From contig OX291542.1 in assembly GCA_946406115.1 (NCBI GenBank), forward strand, positions 36,351,321 through 36,415,320: a stretch of 64,000 nucleotides of DNA, given 5' to 3'. Made by a program: the position numbers and the translations under genes. Positions 19,760 to 31,242 of the stretch are shown piece by piece. The DNA is from Apoda limacodes (Eukaryota; Arthropoda; Insecta; Lepidoptera; Limacodidae). Within the stretch, counting starts at the first letter, position 1. Each line of letters begins with the position of its first letter. A model generated the notes under the pieces. It had not been told where the DNA came from. It did not search any database and saw only the letters and a program-made list of their open reading frames with translations.

Positions 19760-21440
19760 AGTGAATATGTCGCAGCACGGAATAACGCGGCTAAAGTGAG
19801 TATAATAAGTACCTAGAAACGATAAACTGCGTAAAATATGTACATCTATCTTGTAGCTTTAAGGCACCAATTACACTTGTGTGTACTTCACTCTGTAATA
19901 TAATGCTCCAGTGCCCAATTTTACGGTCGTTACGTAAAGCAATATAATGCTATTTGATAGGTTAATGGTGAGTTGCTTTCATCTGACTCTAACTTGTATA
20001 ATAATATAACATATTAATATTAAAGCTGTTATATTTTAGTAAACAACCATTTATTGACTTAAGGTTATGACCTAATTGGTATAAACTGCCATTCAATAAA
20101 TACGCCACTATAATTATATATTTTTTTAAACTTGTTAGAGTACCTGTGTGAAGAAGTGACCTAATCAGAAGGGAGTCTTTTAATAGGTACAGTAGATACA
20201 AAGATAATTTTATACTGAGACCACTCTACGCTCAGCTATATAAGTCCAATACTAGTACATAGTGAACAAACAAACGGTAACAATCAAAAAAGTACGTATT
20301 ACGTATTTAGGGGTTACATTATTTATAAATGGCAATCATTTAATGTAAAGTTACTTTGATAACGCATTAAGCGTGTCTTTGTATTGTATTGGTGTAAACG
20401 ATCGTGCGCTGTTTATATAATACAACCTAACAGCGCGACGCTGCGCTCCTCGTAACCTAACTTTGTTACTCCATCTTTACCCATCGTTGCGTAAATTAAT
20501 ATATTAATATTTCAATTCAATTTTTTTTTAGTATTGAAAATAAGAAAATAAATTCATGAAATGTAAGCCAGTCTCGAAAAGAAAAGCTTATATATATATA
20601 TAGCTAAGACTTCGTTGAAATGCTTATTTTTATTAAAAAATGTTTAAAAACTGCAAATTGTTAAAAGAAATAAAACGTAACTTTTTGCATACTAAAATCC
20701 TTTAACAATATCTTATATTTTATGATATAAACCCTTTTGGTGATAAAAAATACTAACGCATGTTGTTTATCGTAGACTTTCATAAAAATAACGGTCGGTT
20801 GTTACTGTTATTGTTACACAGCTTAAATAAAAAAATTAAAAATTATTGTAAACAATGGGATCTCGGTTTTCAAACAGTACAAGCTCTTTTGCTTCATTAG
20901 TTAGTCGGTCGTAGAAATTCAAGCTAACCAGTGTTGCATAATAATTCTCAGAAAACGATAAGTGGCCTCACACAAAACAAGTGCATTTTCTTAAAAAAAA
21001 AAAGAAAAATATTATGGCTTTGTAACGAGCTCTATCTTCTCAAGAAAAACATGGTATGTAACAGAAAGAGGATTTACAATATGTTAATTAAATCAATACT
21101 GTGTACATCCTCTCGACGGTTGACAATCTTACAAACGAAGATAACCTAGATAATGAAAAACAGGATTGTTACGACAATACTTCAAATAATCTAACTGATA
21201 ACGCTGGAACATACAAAATTCACATCGATTTACCTACAGAGCCTAAAAATACGCCAGACAAGGCCAGAAAACTCTGTGCTAAATGTTAGACGTGGCTAAC
21301 TCAAGAAATATTAGTGAGCTGCAGCTCAAATCGCAGCACCTCATCTCAAATTTAACAAAAGGTGCAATGTGATTCAGTTTGCCAGAGCGTGCCCAATGCT
21401 CTTGCAGCTCGTCAGCTTAAGAGTCGGCGGCATGCACTAG
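19760..21440. other. No recognised gene
   Basis: AT-rich. It includes a (ta)n run at 20590-20602 and a GC-richer patch at 20400-20470. Frames at 19989-20201, 20931-21149 and 21101-21289 show no motif. Confidence 0.5.
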
Positions 21441-21442
21441 AC

Positions 21443-21926
21443 TGTACCAGCTTGGCCCTTTTGACCCGGTTCAACGACGGGCTGTGAGAATTGTCGACGA
21501 TTCCAAACTCACTTGCGGTATCGAGCCCTTAAGTCTGAGGAGAGACTTTGCCTCACTGTGTGTGTTCTACCGCTTGTACAATGGGTTGTGTTCTGAGGAA
21601 TTGTTTGAAATGATGCCCACGGCTACTTTCTACCATCGCACCGCTCGCCATCGGCAGGGAATTCATTCTCACACTTAAGAACCTAAATGGTCGCGTACAG
21701 TGCGGTTTCAAAGAAACTTAAGTTAACGCTTAAGTTGTGGAATGAGCTCCTTGCCAAGGTTTTCTGCAACTTCAAGAAAGAAGTTATTAGATTTCTGAAG
21801 GGTCGGCAACGCGCAAGTGATACCCCTGGTGTTGCAAGCGTCCATAGGCTACGGTGACCGCTTACCATCAGGCGGGCCGTAAGCTTGTTTGCCACCTTAG
21901 TGGTATAAAAAAAAAAAAAAAAAAAA
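21443..21926 (+). mobile_element. Family-A LINE 3' fragment with poly-A (copy A4)
   Basis: 5'-truncated copy starting in YQLGPFDPVQRRAVRIVDDS and covering FYRLYNGLCSEELFEMM and FYHRTARHRQGIHSHT. It then carries a stop and small deletions (bases corresponding to NFLPRT and KDYSM are disturbed) before the family 3' UTR and a run of 20 A at about 21907-21926. Truncated 5' end plus long A tail is what target-primed reverse transcription leaves. Its pure A tail suggests it is younger than the other fragments. Confidence 0.85.
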
Positions 21927-21934
21927 CTTATCAA

Positions 21935-22075
21935 AACTAAATTATCCATTTTAGCTACTTTTGTGCCATGTGAAAGTGTATTCTCAAAAACTGGGCTAAT
22001 AGTAACCGACAAACGGACACGACTCACAATGGAAAAGAATGACAATGCCTAAGGTTTTACCTTAAATATTAATGT
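21935..22075 (+). mobile_element. hAT transposase C-terminal (hATC) fragment
   Basis: Plus-strand frame: LSILATFVPCESVFSKTGLI, VTDKRTRLTMEKND. The hATC dimerisation region of hAT transposases normally reads P-A-T-S-A-x-S-E-R-x-F-S-x-x-G-x-I/V followed by K-R-x-x-L. The S-V-F-S-K-T-G-L-I core and K-R-T-R-L match. Only about 40 codons remain. The fragment follows directly on the poly-A of the LINE at 21926, so the LINE may have inserted into the hAT copy. Confidence 0.75.
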
Positions 22076-22079
22076 TCTA

Positions 22080-22480
22080 ATAATATTTCATTTTAAATCT
22101 TGGCAAAATGGCAACGCTGCCAGTCTTCTGGCCACTTTATCACCTGGCAGCAACCTCCAGGGCCTTTGTGAATAGTTTAGTTACTTAGTTATTTATTTAT
22201 TTTAATAGTTTTACAAAGTTGAAATATTTTAAATCTTTTAAAGTTGTTTTATTTATATATCCTTTACTTCGTTCATATTTTTGCGTGCAAAAATTATGAA
22301 ATAAAATCACGGCTAACTGTGCTGGTTGTGACACCGTGACTCGATCGAGTGAGTGAAGTCAATGTACCTTATCTGTGAAACCAGTTTTACCGTAGATTTA
22401 GTGACAGCTTTCAGAATATTCCCATTTTTTGAGTATTTCAAATACAAATTAAAAACGCGTTGTCGTTTAATATTCGCTTT
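22080..22480. other. No recognised gene
   Basis: AT-rich spacer between the hAT and piggyBac fragments. Confidence 0.4.
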
Positions 22481-22484
22481 GATA

Positions 22485-22630
22485 TATTATCAAAGAGGGC
22501 ATGTCATAGAAGGACACAAAAGTAAAGGTAGAAGAAGATGCCAACAGTGTAGAAGTACAACAATTTACAAATTTGTAAAGATGTCACGTACAACACCTTC
22601 ATGCTGATTGTTTTAAAATATTTCACTTAC
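22485..22630 (+). mobile_element. piggyBac-type transposase C-terminal zinc-ribbon fragment
   Basis: The frame gives RGHVIEGHKSKGRRRCQQCR, STTIYKFVK; after a one-base shift at about 22580 the sequence reads VQHLHADCFKIFH. PiggyBac-like transposases end in a Cys-rich domain of the form H-x-x-x-x-x-x-x-R-R-C-x-x-C … C-x-x-C-x-V-x-L-H-x-x-C-F-x-x-Y/F-H. The first C-x-x-C, the LHADCF box and the final FH are visible. The rest of the transposase was not found. Confidence 0.7.
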
Positions 22631-22634
22631 GCTA

Positions 22635-23060
22635 ATATTGTCGCATGCTTGCATATACTAACTTGCTAGTAATTGACGCAACATTTTGCGTAATCAAAAC
22701 GAAATATTTAATATTTTGCTGACTATATTTTTTCTCTTCTTCGCTGTAGTTACAACTGTTATAAGCAATAAAATCAGTTAGTATGTTTTTATTTTCATCC
22801 TTGGAAATTTATGGATGCTCACGCTAATAAATTTACTGACCTTATATCTATTTATTTTCTGATAATCCTTGATTTTGATAGTGACCTGGTAAGTGTTTTT
22901 GGTGTTTTTTTTAAGGCCGACAACATATTAATTTTAATAAATAAATTTGAAAGGTACTTATACCTGAAAGAGTATGGTGTTTATCCATTTTACCCGTTAA
23001 TGTACCCAAATCTATTTGTTCTTGGCATTTCAATATATTTACAATTGGTAGTTTAATTTC
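22635..23060. other. No recognised gene
   Basis: AT-rich. The frame at 22811-23056 has no motif. Confidence 0.4.
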
Positions 23061-23064
23061 GATT

Positions 23065-23455
23065 AGCATGGCAGGATATAATGAGCTTCAGGTTAGAAGA
23101 GAGCTCATGGTTACATCCTACATATTTAAAATTATTCGTGGAAAAATCCACACCACCGTTCCGGACGGGTACGTGTGGCGGCAACGCCGGCCGAGTTTGC
23201 TAGTGCTCCCGTGCGGGAGGACTAACTTACGTCGTAAAGAGCCGATGACGCGCGCGCTGCATACACTCAATATTATACAGTGTAAGTTGGACCTATTTTA
23301 TTGTACTCTTAATGAATTCACAAAAATAGCCATGTTATTTCTTATAAAATGTAATTATATAAGTAGTTCTTATTCTGTGCTGCACTATCACATTGGGTTA
23401 TTATGCCTGTAATGGTATTTGTGTGTGTGTAAATAGATAAATAAATATTTAGAAG
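23065..23455 (+). mobile_element. LINE ORF2 C-terminal fragment (LINE-H) with 3' tail
   Basis: A 114-codon frame (23068-23412) reads VRRELMVTSYIFKIIRGKIH, TTVPDGYVWRQRRPSLLVLP, GRTNLRRKEPMTRALHTLNI and LDLFYCTLNEFTKIAML. The sequence R-R-x-L-M-V..Y-I-F-K-I-I-x-G-K-I, then a basic R-R-R-P-x-L-L-x-V-P segment and P-L/M-T-R-A, is the usual C-terminal domain of Jockey/R1-like LINEs. It is 5'-truncated just after the conserved region begins. The A/T-rich end at 23430-23455 (ataaataaatattta) resembles a degraded tail. Confidence 0.7.
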
Positions 23456-23459
23456 AACA

Positions 23460-24320
23460 TACACTGCTGTCAAAATATCTGATTTTTCTAACCGTATATT
23501 TAAAAAAAATGCCATTTAACCAACCTGCCCTTACTTTTTAAATTTTAGTAAAGTGTAAAAGTTGAAGATGTATTTTTGTTTTTAATTTAAAATTACATTG
23601 TCACGTAAACCCAAAGTTTCAAAATTGCAGCACTATTCTATAATGAATTGGGCAAGATTGACTTTTATCAAAGACTTGCCAACGAGGCTAGTTCACTTAA
23701 AACCTTTTTACTAGTTTTTTTTTGCATTTTCTAAAATTAAATTAAAAAATGAAATTCTTACTACTTCTTAAAGCTTGGTGGGTCAAAATACTTTTTGAGC
23801 CTATAAAAATGTCTCTTGTACATTTTAACGCATAAATTTTTTAATTATTCGGATAATCTTAAAAAACATATTATTTTCTAATTAAGAATGACATATGCAT
23901 ACCCGAATGATGACCTATCAAAATAATTAGGCTCAAAAAAAAAAACTATTGTTTGGTAAAGCAATGGACATTATTTTTGAGGGGCTATTGGGACTGATAA
24001 CTCAGTGGTAATTTGAGTAGTAACTGATACTTTTTTGTGGTAAAAATCCTAGGAGTTCGGGGAAGTTCATAAAAAACATTGAGGCCCGGTTTCGAACTAA
24101 CGTAAAACTACTAAGATAATATTTCGAGACATATACAATTTTGTAAATGTGTTTATAAATTTTTACCTCTATTTCAGACACTAAAAAGTATTTTGGCCCA
24201 GGTATATACCTATTTACTTTGCTTACATCAAAGCAATTATTTACTTCATTTTAAAATACCATCAAACTGTATAAATTTAGCAAAACGAGTATAATAATTT
24301 ATGGAACAGAAGTAGTTGCA
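23460..24320. other. No recognised gene
   Basis: AT-rich with no coding signal. A 35-bp phrase around 23031-23065 (caatatatttac, aattggtagtttaatttc) recurs with a few changes at 24868-24902. Confidence 0.4.
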
Positions 24321-24324
24321 TAAA

Positions 24325-24430
24325 AACAATGAGAAAATAATCGGAGTGTAAAGTGCTCGTTGACTCGCGCTCAGTTCAGCTCAGCTCAGTAATTACACAC
24401 CGAGCGCGCTCGCTGCCGCTGCTCCAACCG
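24325..24430 (+). repeat. Dispersed short repeat, copy 1 of 3
   Basis: Contains acaatgagaaaataatcg, gagtgtaaagtgctcgttga, ctcgcgctcag, taattacacaccgagcgcgc, tcgctg. The same order of blocks is found at 29090-29175 and 39550-39630. Copy 1 has an extra (ttcagctcag)-type expansion. No coding content. Confidence 0.75.
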
Positions 24431-24439
24431 TTTTGTTAA

Positions 24440-25060
24440 GTTTCTGTAGTGCATAGCGCACCAACAATAGTAATGCCACTATGCTCTTAATAAAAATAAT
24501 ATTTTGATTCTACAGATCAGCCATCATCAAATTTAAGATCGAGTTTAACAGCTTAAAATATTTTAAGCACACCGTGACACGGTTAGCGGTTAAAGTGGCG
24601 TATAATGCATGAATCGTTTTTTTTCAGTAGGGATTTTTCTTAAAGTTTTGAACGTATTTTCACGAAAAAATTAGCACACAATAAAATAGAGTACATACTA
24701 GAAGCCGTGAAATAACCCAAAATACGATTACTTTTACTTTACTCCATAATTTGGTTTTTGAAAATTGCTCTTTAATTTATTTAACAACTTTTACACGAAA
24801 CTGTTAACGTAATTAGGCTTCAAAATTATTGAAAAATACATTTTAGACGTCAGTTAAAGTCAAGATTTTAATATATTTACTATTGGTAGTTTAATTTCAA
24901 TGAAGCATGATGTCAAAGTACCGTGCCAGGTGTTAGGTTAATTAATATATATTCTAAGTAAAATTTGTGCTTTTTTTATTTAAATATTGGAATAAAATTA
25001 ACTATCGAATTAAAACGTTGAGTTCAATTAATAATCCTTGTAAAATGACAGCAGTTTGTT
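24440..25060. other. No recognised gene
   Basis: AT-rich spacer. Confidence 0.4.
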
Positions 25061-25061
25061 G

Positions 25062-25142
25062 GCGCCGCCCGCCCCTAGCCCGCCCCAGCCCGGCCCAGCC
25101 CGGCCCAGCCCGGCCCGGCCAGGCCACGCTCTGCTCTCGCAC
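25062..25142. repeat. GC-rich minisatellite (gcccggccca units)
   Basis: An island of nearly pure G+C inside AT-rich DNA. It has at least three tandem units of a gcccggccca-like decamer, followed by ccaggccacgctctgctctc. The frames on both strands here (24967-25161 and 25002-25196) are low-complexity products of the repeat. Confidence 0.8.
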
Positions 25143-25144
25143 GC

Positions 25145-25990
25145 GATTATCTTTTGTATAATTAATTGAAATAAAACAAAAATATTTCAGCTTCATATTT
25201 AGTAATTTTCACTACTGTTTTTATTTTAAAATGTTCACTTAAAAAAAGAAAGAACAAAATAATCACAAAATATGTTTGACTAAAAATATTCATCATTTAA
25301 AATTTAATGCTACCAATTTACTCAATTCTCAAAAAGGCGCATAGGAAATAAAGTTCAAAAATGTAAAATACCTTTAGGTATTTAATATTGTACAGAATTT
25401 GTAGCTATTTCAGAAATACATTTGTACAATACATATCGTTCAACTAAAGTTTCGTTACTAATTTACTTTACACTATACATACTGTCTTGTTTTTTTGTAG
25501 TAATCATTAACGGTTTATACCTGCCTGAGCAAATAAGGTTAATTTTTTTTTAATATGAATATCTTTGTGACAGAATTCAAGTAATTTTCTCACGTTTGAT
25601 AAAACGTTTGATTTTCTATTTGAAAAGGCCTTCCCGCATTTTTATACTTAAAACAAATCTGTATGACGGTTCACAAACTACCTTTATTTACAATTTCTTT
25701 ACAATCTTATACAAAGACAACGGAATTCTAAACCTGTGACATACGTAAATGATACGTATAGGTTAAGTTTTAGCAATTTGGCTACGGCTTCAGATTTATT
25801 AAGCGATATTTAGGCACATTTAATTTTTCTACTTTGTGGGATTATAATTCAATATAAAAAATATTAAACATGTCTCTGGTAATGTGTTTCCTGTCACAAT
25901 AGAATTGGCGGTTTTGCTATTTTAAATTTCGCATTTATAATTTTTGAGCTATTCTTTCTTAGAAATCCATAAATATTATAAACAGATAAA
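25145..25990. other. No recognised gene
   Basis: AT-rich spacer. Confidence 0.4.
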
Positions 25991-25994
25991 TTTA

Positions 25995-26290
25995 AAAACA
26001 CTTGCTTTTGCCAGCGGCTACACCCACGCTAAATTCAGTTACAAGTGTGGCAACTTTTGTTGCTAATTTTGATAAAACAAACTACAACAACTGTAACTAT
26101 AGTTCGTCCACGTGGAAATCGGTTATAGTTATTCCTGCGGGAACTGTTAAATTTTCCGATATAGAAATTAGCCGATTTCCTTGACCATCTCTTCAACTAC
26201 ACCTGTACTAAATTTCGCGTCAACTGGATGCACTGTTTCGACAGACAAACAAACAAACTGATTTTCGCATTTATAATATTAAAGTATGAA
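25995..26290 (+). repeat. Putative interspersed repeat 3' end
   Basis: The tract contains ttattcctgcgggaactgtt, a gacagacaaacaaacaaac run and ends ttcgcatttataatattaaa. These phrases resemble tails of lepidopteran non-autonomous repeats that I know in general form. A further ttcccgcaggaac phrase occurs at 26470. The small frame at 26002-26184 is not taken as a gene. Confidence 0.4.
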
Positions 26291-26294
26291 TTGT

Positions 26295-26715
26295 TGTAGA
26301 GTGTAGGTATAATTCCATTTCAACAAAGATCATAGAGAAAATATCTATTCTATGTTTGAATTTTCGTTCTTTGGTAATTCGTTTAGTGAAGAAAAAGCTA
26401 TAGGACTCTTCTCACAGTAGCTATAGATTTTATAACTAATCATAGATGAACACCGCTGTTAAAGTCGCTATTCCCGCAGGAACTTAAAATCGTTCTTAAA
26501 GAATTCTTCGTCCTTCTCTGACTTTGCTGTGCTAAAAAAAAAACGACGAAAAAAGATTGTGCTCTGAAGAAAACGTAATTTCTATGGAAACTATCGAAAG
26601 ATGAAAATTATTTTTAAACTCAACCTCAGAGAGCTTTGATTCTAAAATTACGTCACCTGTTTTTTTGGTAACGTGTAGGTACAGTGCATTTTTATTTTGA
26701 CTTGGACCTTCGTAT
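26295..26715. other. No recognised gene
   Basis: AT-rich spacer with an A-run at 26535. Confidence 0.4.
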
Positions 26716-26717
26716 TA

Positions 26718-27302
26718 GTTTTTTAAGGTTCCGTACCCGAAGGGTCCAACCGGAGAACTCACGTGTCCGTCTGTTCGCCACACAGGTTTTACAGCCAAAC
26801 GGTTGGAGCTAAGGCCTTCAAATTTTAACAGTATAGGCATCTTGTTCACCCAAAGCTATACAAATTGTCAAAAAATATTTTTAAATGATTCATATATCAA
26901 CATTTTTTTTCCTACTTTATTAAGTATCGTTGTTAAGAACTCGTTGAGTAGAGAAATATTTTTTTTTTTAAATATTGGAAAACAAAGGAATGAGAAGCTA
27001 CAAGAGTCACCTTTTTTACAAAATTTTGTTCCGAAAATTTTTTAACTTCCCATTGACATATGAACATGAAATTTGGTGATAATGTTTATTATTATGTATG
27101 TTTTACTAACATATACCAATATATTGATAAACCATATTTTTCCTTTTACAACAAACTTGATTTTGCGGTCAAATGCGTAGCATAGACGGGATTCACCCAC
27201 TAACAGCTTACAAATAATTCTGCCATTCGGATGGCTTATATTCTATATTTGGTACGGAACCCTAAATGTGGAGAATCCATCACGCACTTGGCTGGTTTTT
27301 CT
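26718..27302 (-). repeat. Interspersed repeat, same type as 19193-19757, opposite orientation
   Basis: It starts ttttaaggttccgtacccga, includes gtgtccgtctgttcgcc and ends ggtacggaaccctaaatgtg … cgcacttggctggttttt. The end is the reverse complement of the 19193 start (aaaaaccggccaagtgcg), diverged. The length of about 585 bp is similar. The internal frame at 26803-27045 has no motif. Confidence 0.65.
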
Positions 27303-27304
27303 AT

Positions 27305-29085
27305 AAGTTATGTTTGTTTATAAATACTAATGTCAGTAAAGAAACATTAGTGTTTAGGAACAACGCGCCGCAATAATTTCATATTAAGCCATTATGCTAT
27401 AACAACGGCCGTCCATTACTCCCACCAGTAATCTGGCAACAAAACTATCTACACGGAACTGAGTAGGCGCCGCAAATGGAAAGGGCATTAGCAAGGAAAG
27501 CTTGGATCCTTTATGCAATGTAAGCTCTCCGTCAGGGGCGGTTTCCGGGCTTTCGTGCATTTGGTAAAGGATAAAGACTTGCTTTTTCTAGCTAAGCTCC
27601 CAACTAATAAAATTTGGTAGTGTAATAATTAAGACAACTTTTTAGTCGCAACCTAATGTTGGACCGTTTGTATTGCATAACAATAATATTAACGTGTATA
27701 TGACGCGAAACAGGCGGAAATTATTAAACTTTTATTCGTATAATGATCGAGTAGACGTCATGTAACTTAACAAAAATTGTAAAGTATTATTGGCATATAA
27801 CCTTAACACGGATGCTTGATGTCAAAATCACAGTTCATTAAAAGTACTACACTACAATATTGACATCATTTTGTCAGACTAATCATGTTTTTTCGGCCAT
27901 GTTTGTTACTGAATGTTAATAACTATAAAAGTTAAATTCAGTGTTAATAACTCTTAGTATCTACATTTCTATTTGGAACTTAATTTCTCGATGTTTGTTT
28001 ATTTAGTTCTTTACAAATTTTTAATGCCCCATTCTAATTATTGTAAAATAATATTATTAAATATTTTTTTTTTTTTTTTTAAATACCATTGATGCTATTT
28101 AGTTGAAAAAGAAAGAGATAATTAAACGGGGTGATAACTAATATTCGAAATCTTATAACTGTAGGTCATATTACACGACTGTATTTCATTTATTGTCCGC
28201 CATTTTCAGGGTACTGTAAAGGTAGTGATAACCCATAGCACAACAAATATCGCTCAAACGATCATATGATCAAAATGTTTATACAACTTTATGACCTTTT
28301 AAAAAAATATAAGTTATTTAATTATTATAAATCTGAATATTTTTTTTAAAACATTGTACAAAAGTATCGACAAAAGTTATACAAACCGTGAATATTACAA
28401 TGCGTTATGTAAGAGAGAAATTTATGACCTTTATATAATTATTATGTCGAAATCTATCTATAGTCTTATAAAAGAAATAATTTTGAACTGTATACGTTCA
28501 TGTTGTAAGAGTCCTTTAACTGTCAAAAAGTCTTAAAGTGGGCATAACGATGCCCATCAATACGATGATCATATATTTTTCGTTTAAACGACAAAGAGTT
28601 GCACGAAAAGGTTCGTTAAAGGTCACCGCTGCGACTGTTATATGATTATATATGATCATGTAAACGTTTTCTGGATTTAATTAAATGACTAAAGTATTAT
28701 ACAACTAAACGTTTGTATAAAATACTATAACACAATTCCTTGAAATTTGAGATACCACTAGATAACCGTTATGTAAGCAATTGTTATTTAGTCTCTATAT
28801 TATATGACAATTTTGCAAGTTGGGCTGACGCTGAGACACATTTTAATCATAATCTCAGATTACATAACGCAAAGGTATAACCTAAAGTACAAGCTGTAAA
28901 ACTATAAACATTTAGGTTACGAAACTTTATTTTAATTTACATCCCTTTGTACGTGCATTTAATTTCTTTACTCAAAGTTTTTGGATGTCAGTACAAAGGA
29001 GTAAGAAGTCAGTACTTTCAATTTAAAACTTTCTAGTGTACGACAAACTCCCACCCCTTCCACTGTAATTAAAGTACTTTTACAT
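27305..29085. other. No recognised gene
   Basis: AT-rich, with a T-run of about 18 at 28064-28081. The frames at 28354-28536 and 28968-29159 (minus) are short and without motif. Confidence 0.5.
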
Positions 29086-29089
29086 AGGA

Positions 29090-29175
29090 CCAAACAACGG
29101 GAATGAGAATGAGTATAGTGTAAAGTGCTTGTTGAGTTGCGCTTGCAGTAATTACACACCGAGGGCGAGCTCCCG
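29090..29175 (+). repeat. Dispersed short repeat, copy 2 of 3
   Basis: tagtgtaaagtgcttgttga, gttgcgcttgcag, taattacacaccgagggcga: the same block order as 24325-24430 and 39550-39630, with the most divergence. Confidence 0.65.
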
Positions 29176-29214
29176 ACTTTAGTTAAAATAGAGAACTGTA
29201 ACCTTATAAAAAAA

Positions 29215-29530
29215 CCCCCTCTCTCTCTTCGGTCGTGCCATTCCCTGGCAAAGTAAGACCAAATATCTCGGTGTGACCATGGATAGTCGTTTGAACTTCC
29301 ACGCTCACACCAAAATAGTTAGATACCGGGCCGCTTTTGTCCTCGGTCGTCTTTATCCCATGATAGGCAAGTACAGTAAAATGTTGCTCAGAAATAAGCT
29401 GAATCTTTACACAACTTGCATCCGCCCCATACTAGCTTATTCTAGCGTAGTCTTTGCATTATCCAAGCACAATCTCCACAAACTTCAGACCCTCCAAAAC
29501 CGCGTTGGGCGCTATATGGGCTGAGGCTCC
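29215..29530 (+). mobile_element. LINE reverse transcriptase C-terminal fragment (LINE-J)
   Basis: The frame gives YLGVTMDSRLNFHAHTKIVR, YRAAFVLGRLYPMIGKYSK, LRNKLNLYTTCIRPILAYSS and LQTLQNRVGRYMG before a stop. The motifs Y-L-G-V-x-x-D, L-x-L-Y-x-x-x-I-R-P-I/V-x-x-Y and L-Q-x-x-Q-N-R are the RT thumb region of Jockey/R1-type LINEs. About 100 codons survive with no 5' part and no recognisable tail. The element differs from family A. Confidence 0.8.
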
Positions 29531-29534
29531 TTCA

Positions 29535-30115
29535 GAGTAACGCCCCAAAAAGCCCGGTGAAGCAGTAATGGCTGCAACAGCCAACTGCATAGTCAATTCA
29601 GAAAAAAAAAAATATATAAAAAAATTGGGAGTAAGATATGTCAGAGCCACGGAATCATGAATTTGATGCCGCAATTAAAGATATGTTAAGAAAAAGCCCT
29701 ATTTTTTTGTCTCGGCCCTATCCCAGAAATAAAAATCTAAATTTGTAAGAAAAACATATTTTTTTATTTGTTAAGCAAATGTGTTTCTTGTATTCTATAT
29801 GTAAACAAATGAATTACTATTAGTAAAAAATACATTATTACGTAATTTATAAAAAAAATAATAGTTGCCCAGTTGACATCAAGGCTCGTTTCATATTAAT
29901 AATGATTGTCTCCGGTCACAGGTAATACTACAAAACTTAGCATACTAAAAAAAAACTAATATGGAACTGTTAATTATAAATATGCAGAAGTGTTTCGCGA
30001 ATTATCTCTCAATAAAAAAAACTATCAAAGATGTTTTATTATTCCTGTGTAATAGAATTATCTAATGTCCCAGTAAATCCTCAGTTTCAAGTCATCCATT
30101 AGCACAAAACAAAAT
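29535..30115. other. No recognised gene
   Basis: AT-rich spacer with poly-A and poly-T runs. Confidence 0.4.
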
Positions 30116-30350
30116 TTACAACTGGCTACATAGACAACAAGCCGGTATATATATTCGTCCGGGAGGATATCTGCTGTCGCCGCCTTCATAGCCTTGAAGA
30201 CAGGGACCTGTCGATATTCTGGGTGCGCGTAGATTACGGCGGCCACACTCGTATCTATGCGTGCCTATACAGGTTTCATAGCGATGACACGGATGTAACT
30301 CGACTCTTCACAAAGTTCAAGAGCAATATCCCACAGCAGAACTAGTTATT

Positions 30351-30662
30351 TTGGGAGACTTTAACGCCCACCATCGCGAGTGGCTCAGTACTCGAACCAT
30401 TAACTATGCTGGGATATCTGCTCATGAATTTTCTCTGACCTATGGATTCTCTCAGCTGGTACTTTCTCCACCGAGAATACCAGATATAGAAGAACATACG
30501 AGCTCCTTACTGGACCTTCTGCTGACTAATCGTCCGGACGGATACTCCGTCTCAGTGGATGCGCCTCTAGGCTCCTCGGACCACTGTCTCGTTCGGACTC
30601 AAATGTCATGCACACAATCCGATCCTTCTGGGCCAACTAATTGGCGTCGTGTGGCACTATAA
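30351..30662 (+). pseudogene. Family-A endonuclease C-terminal half
   Basis: The frame runs LGDFNAHHREWLSTRTINYA, GISAHEFSLTYGFSQLVLSP and DAPLGSSDHCLVRTQMSC. Both GDFN and SDH are present, so this copy kept the TGG (Trp) codon that became TAG in copy A1. The frame ends at WRRVAL after a one-base change. The next frame (30649-30918) continues WHYKSADWDGLREFHASYPW, DVCAAAVTKTILAGMECYIP and KKRPWFNRSCRK. Confidence 0.85.
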
Positions 30663-31242
30663 GTCGGCAGACTGGGATGGATTGCGAGAATTTCACGCAT
30701 CGTACCCGTGGAGGCAGATCTGCTTTAACTCAGAAGATCCTGACGTCTGCGCAGCCGCAGTCACTAAGACAATCCTTGCTGGTATGGAATGCTATATTCC
30801 TAACCCGCAAGTAGCTGCCGGCGTCAAAAAACGACCGTGGTTTAATAGGTCTTGCAGAAAAGCTAAAATTCTTAAGCAAAATGCATATGAAGCTTGGACC
30901 ACGGCTCGTAATAATTAGGATCCGAATATTTCTGAGTTAAAACGCAAATTAAATGCTGCCTCGAGGTTCAGTAAGAAAGCAACTGCCAGAGTAAAATTCC
31001 AATTCATCGGCAAAATAGGTGGGCGACTTGCGAGTCTTGCCTTCTGGGAGTCGTGCTTTCTGGTCGCTTGCCAAAGCTGCCGAAGGGAACTTTTGCCAGT
31101 CGTCGTTACCACCACTGCGAAAGACCGATAGTGACTTGGCCCATAGTGCTAAAGAGAAAGTCGATCTACTGGGCAGTCTCTTTGCCTCGAACTCGAACAT
31201 GAACGATGAATCTCCATAACGCAGCGGGAGGTCCGGCGGGCG

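Noticed and set aside
25002..25196. 64-codon frames on both strands
   Set aside because: Both are by-products of the GC-rich decamer repeat.
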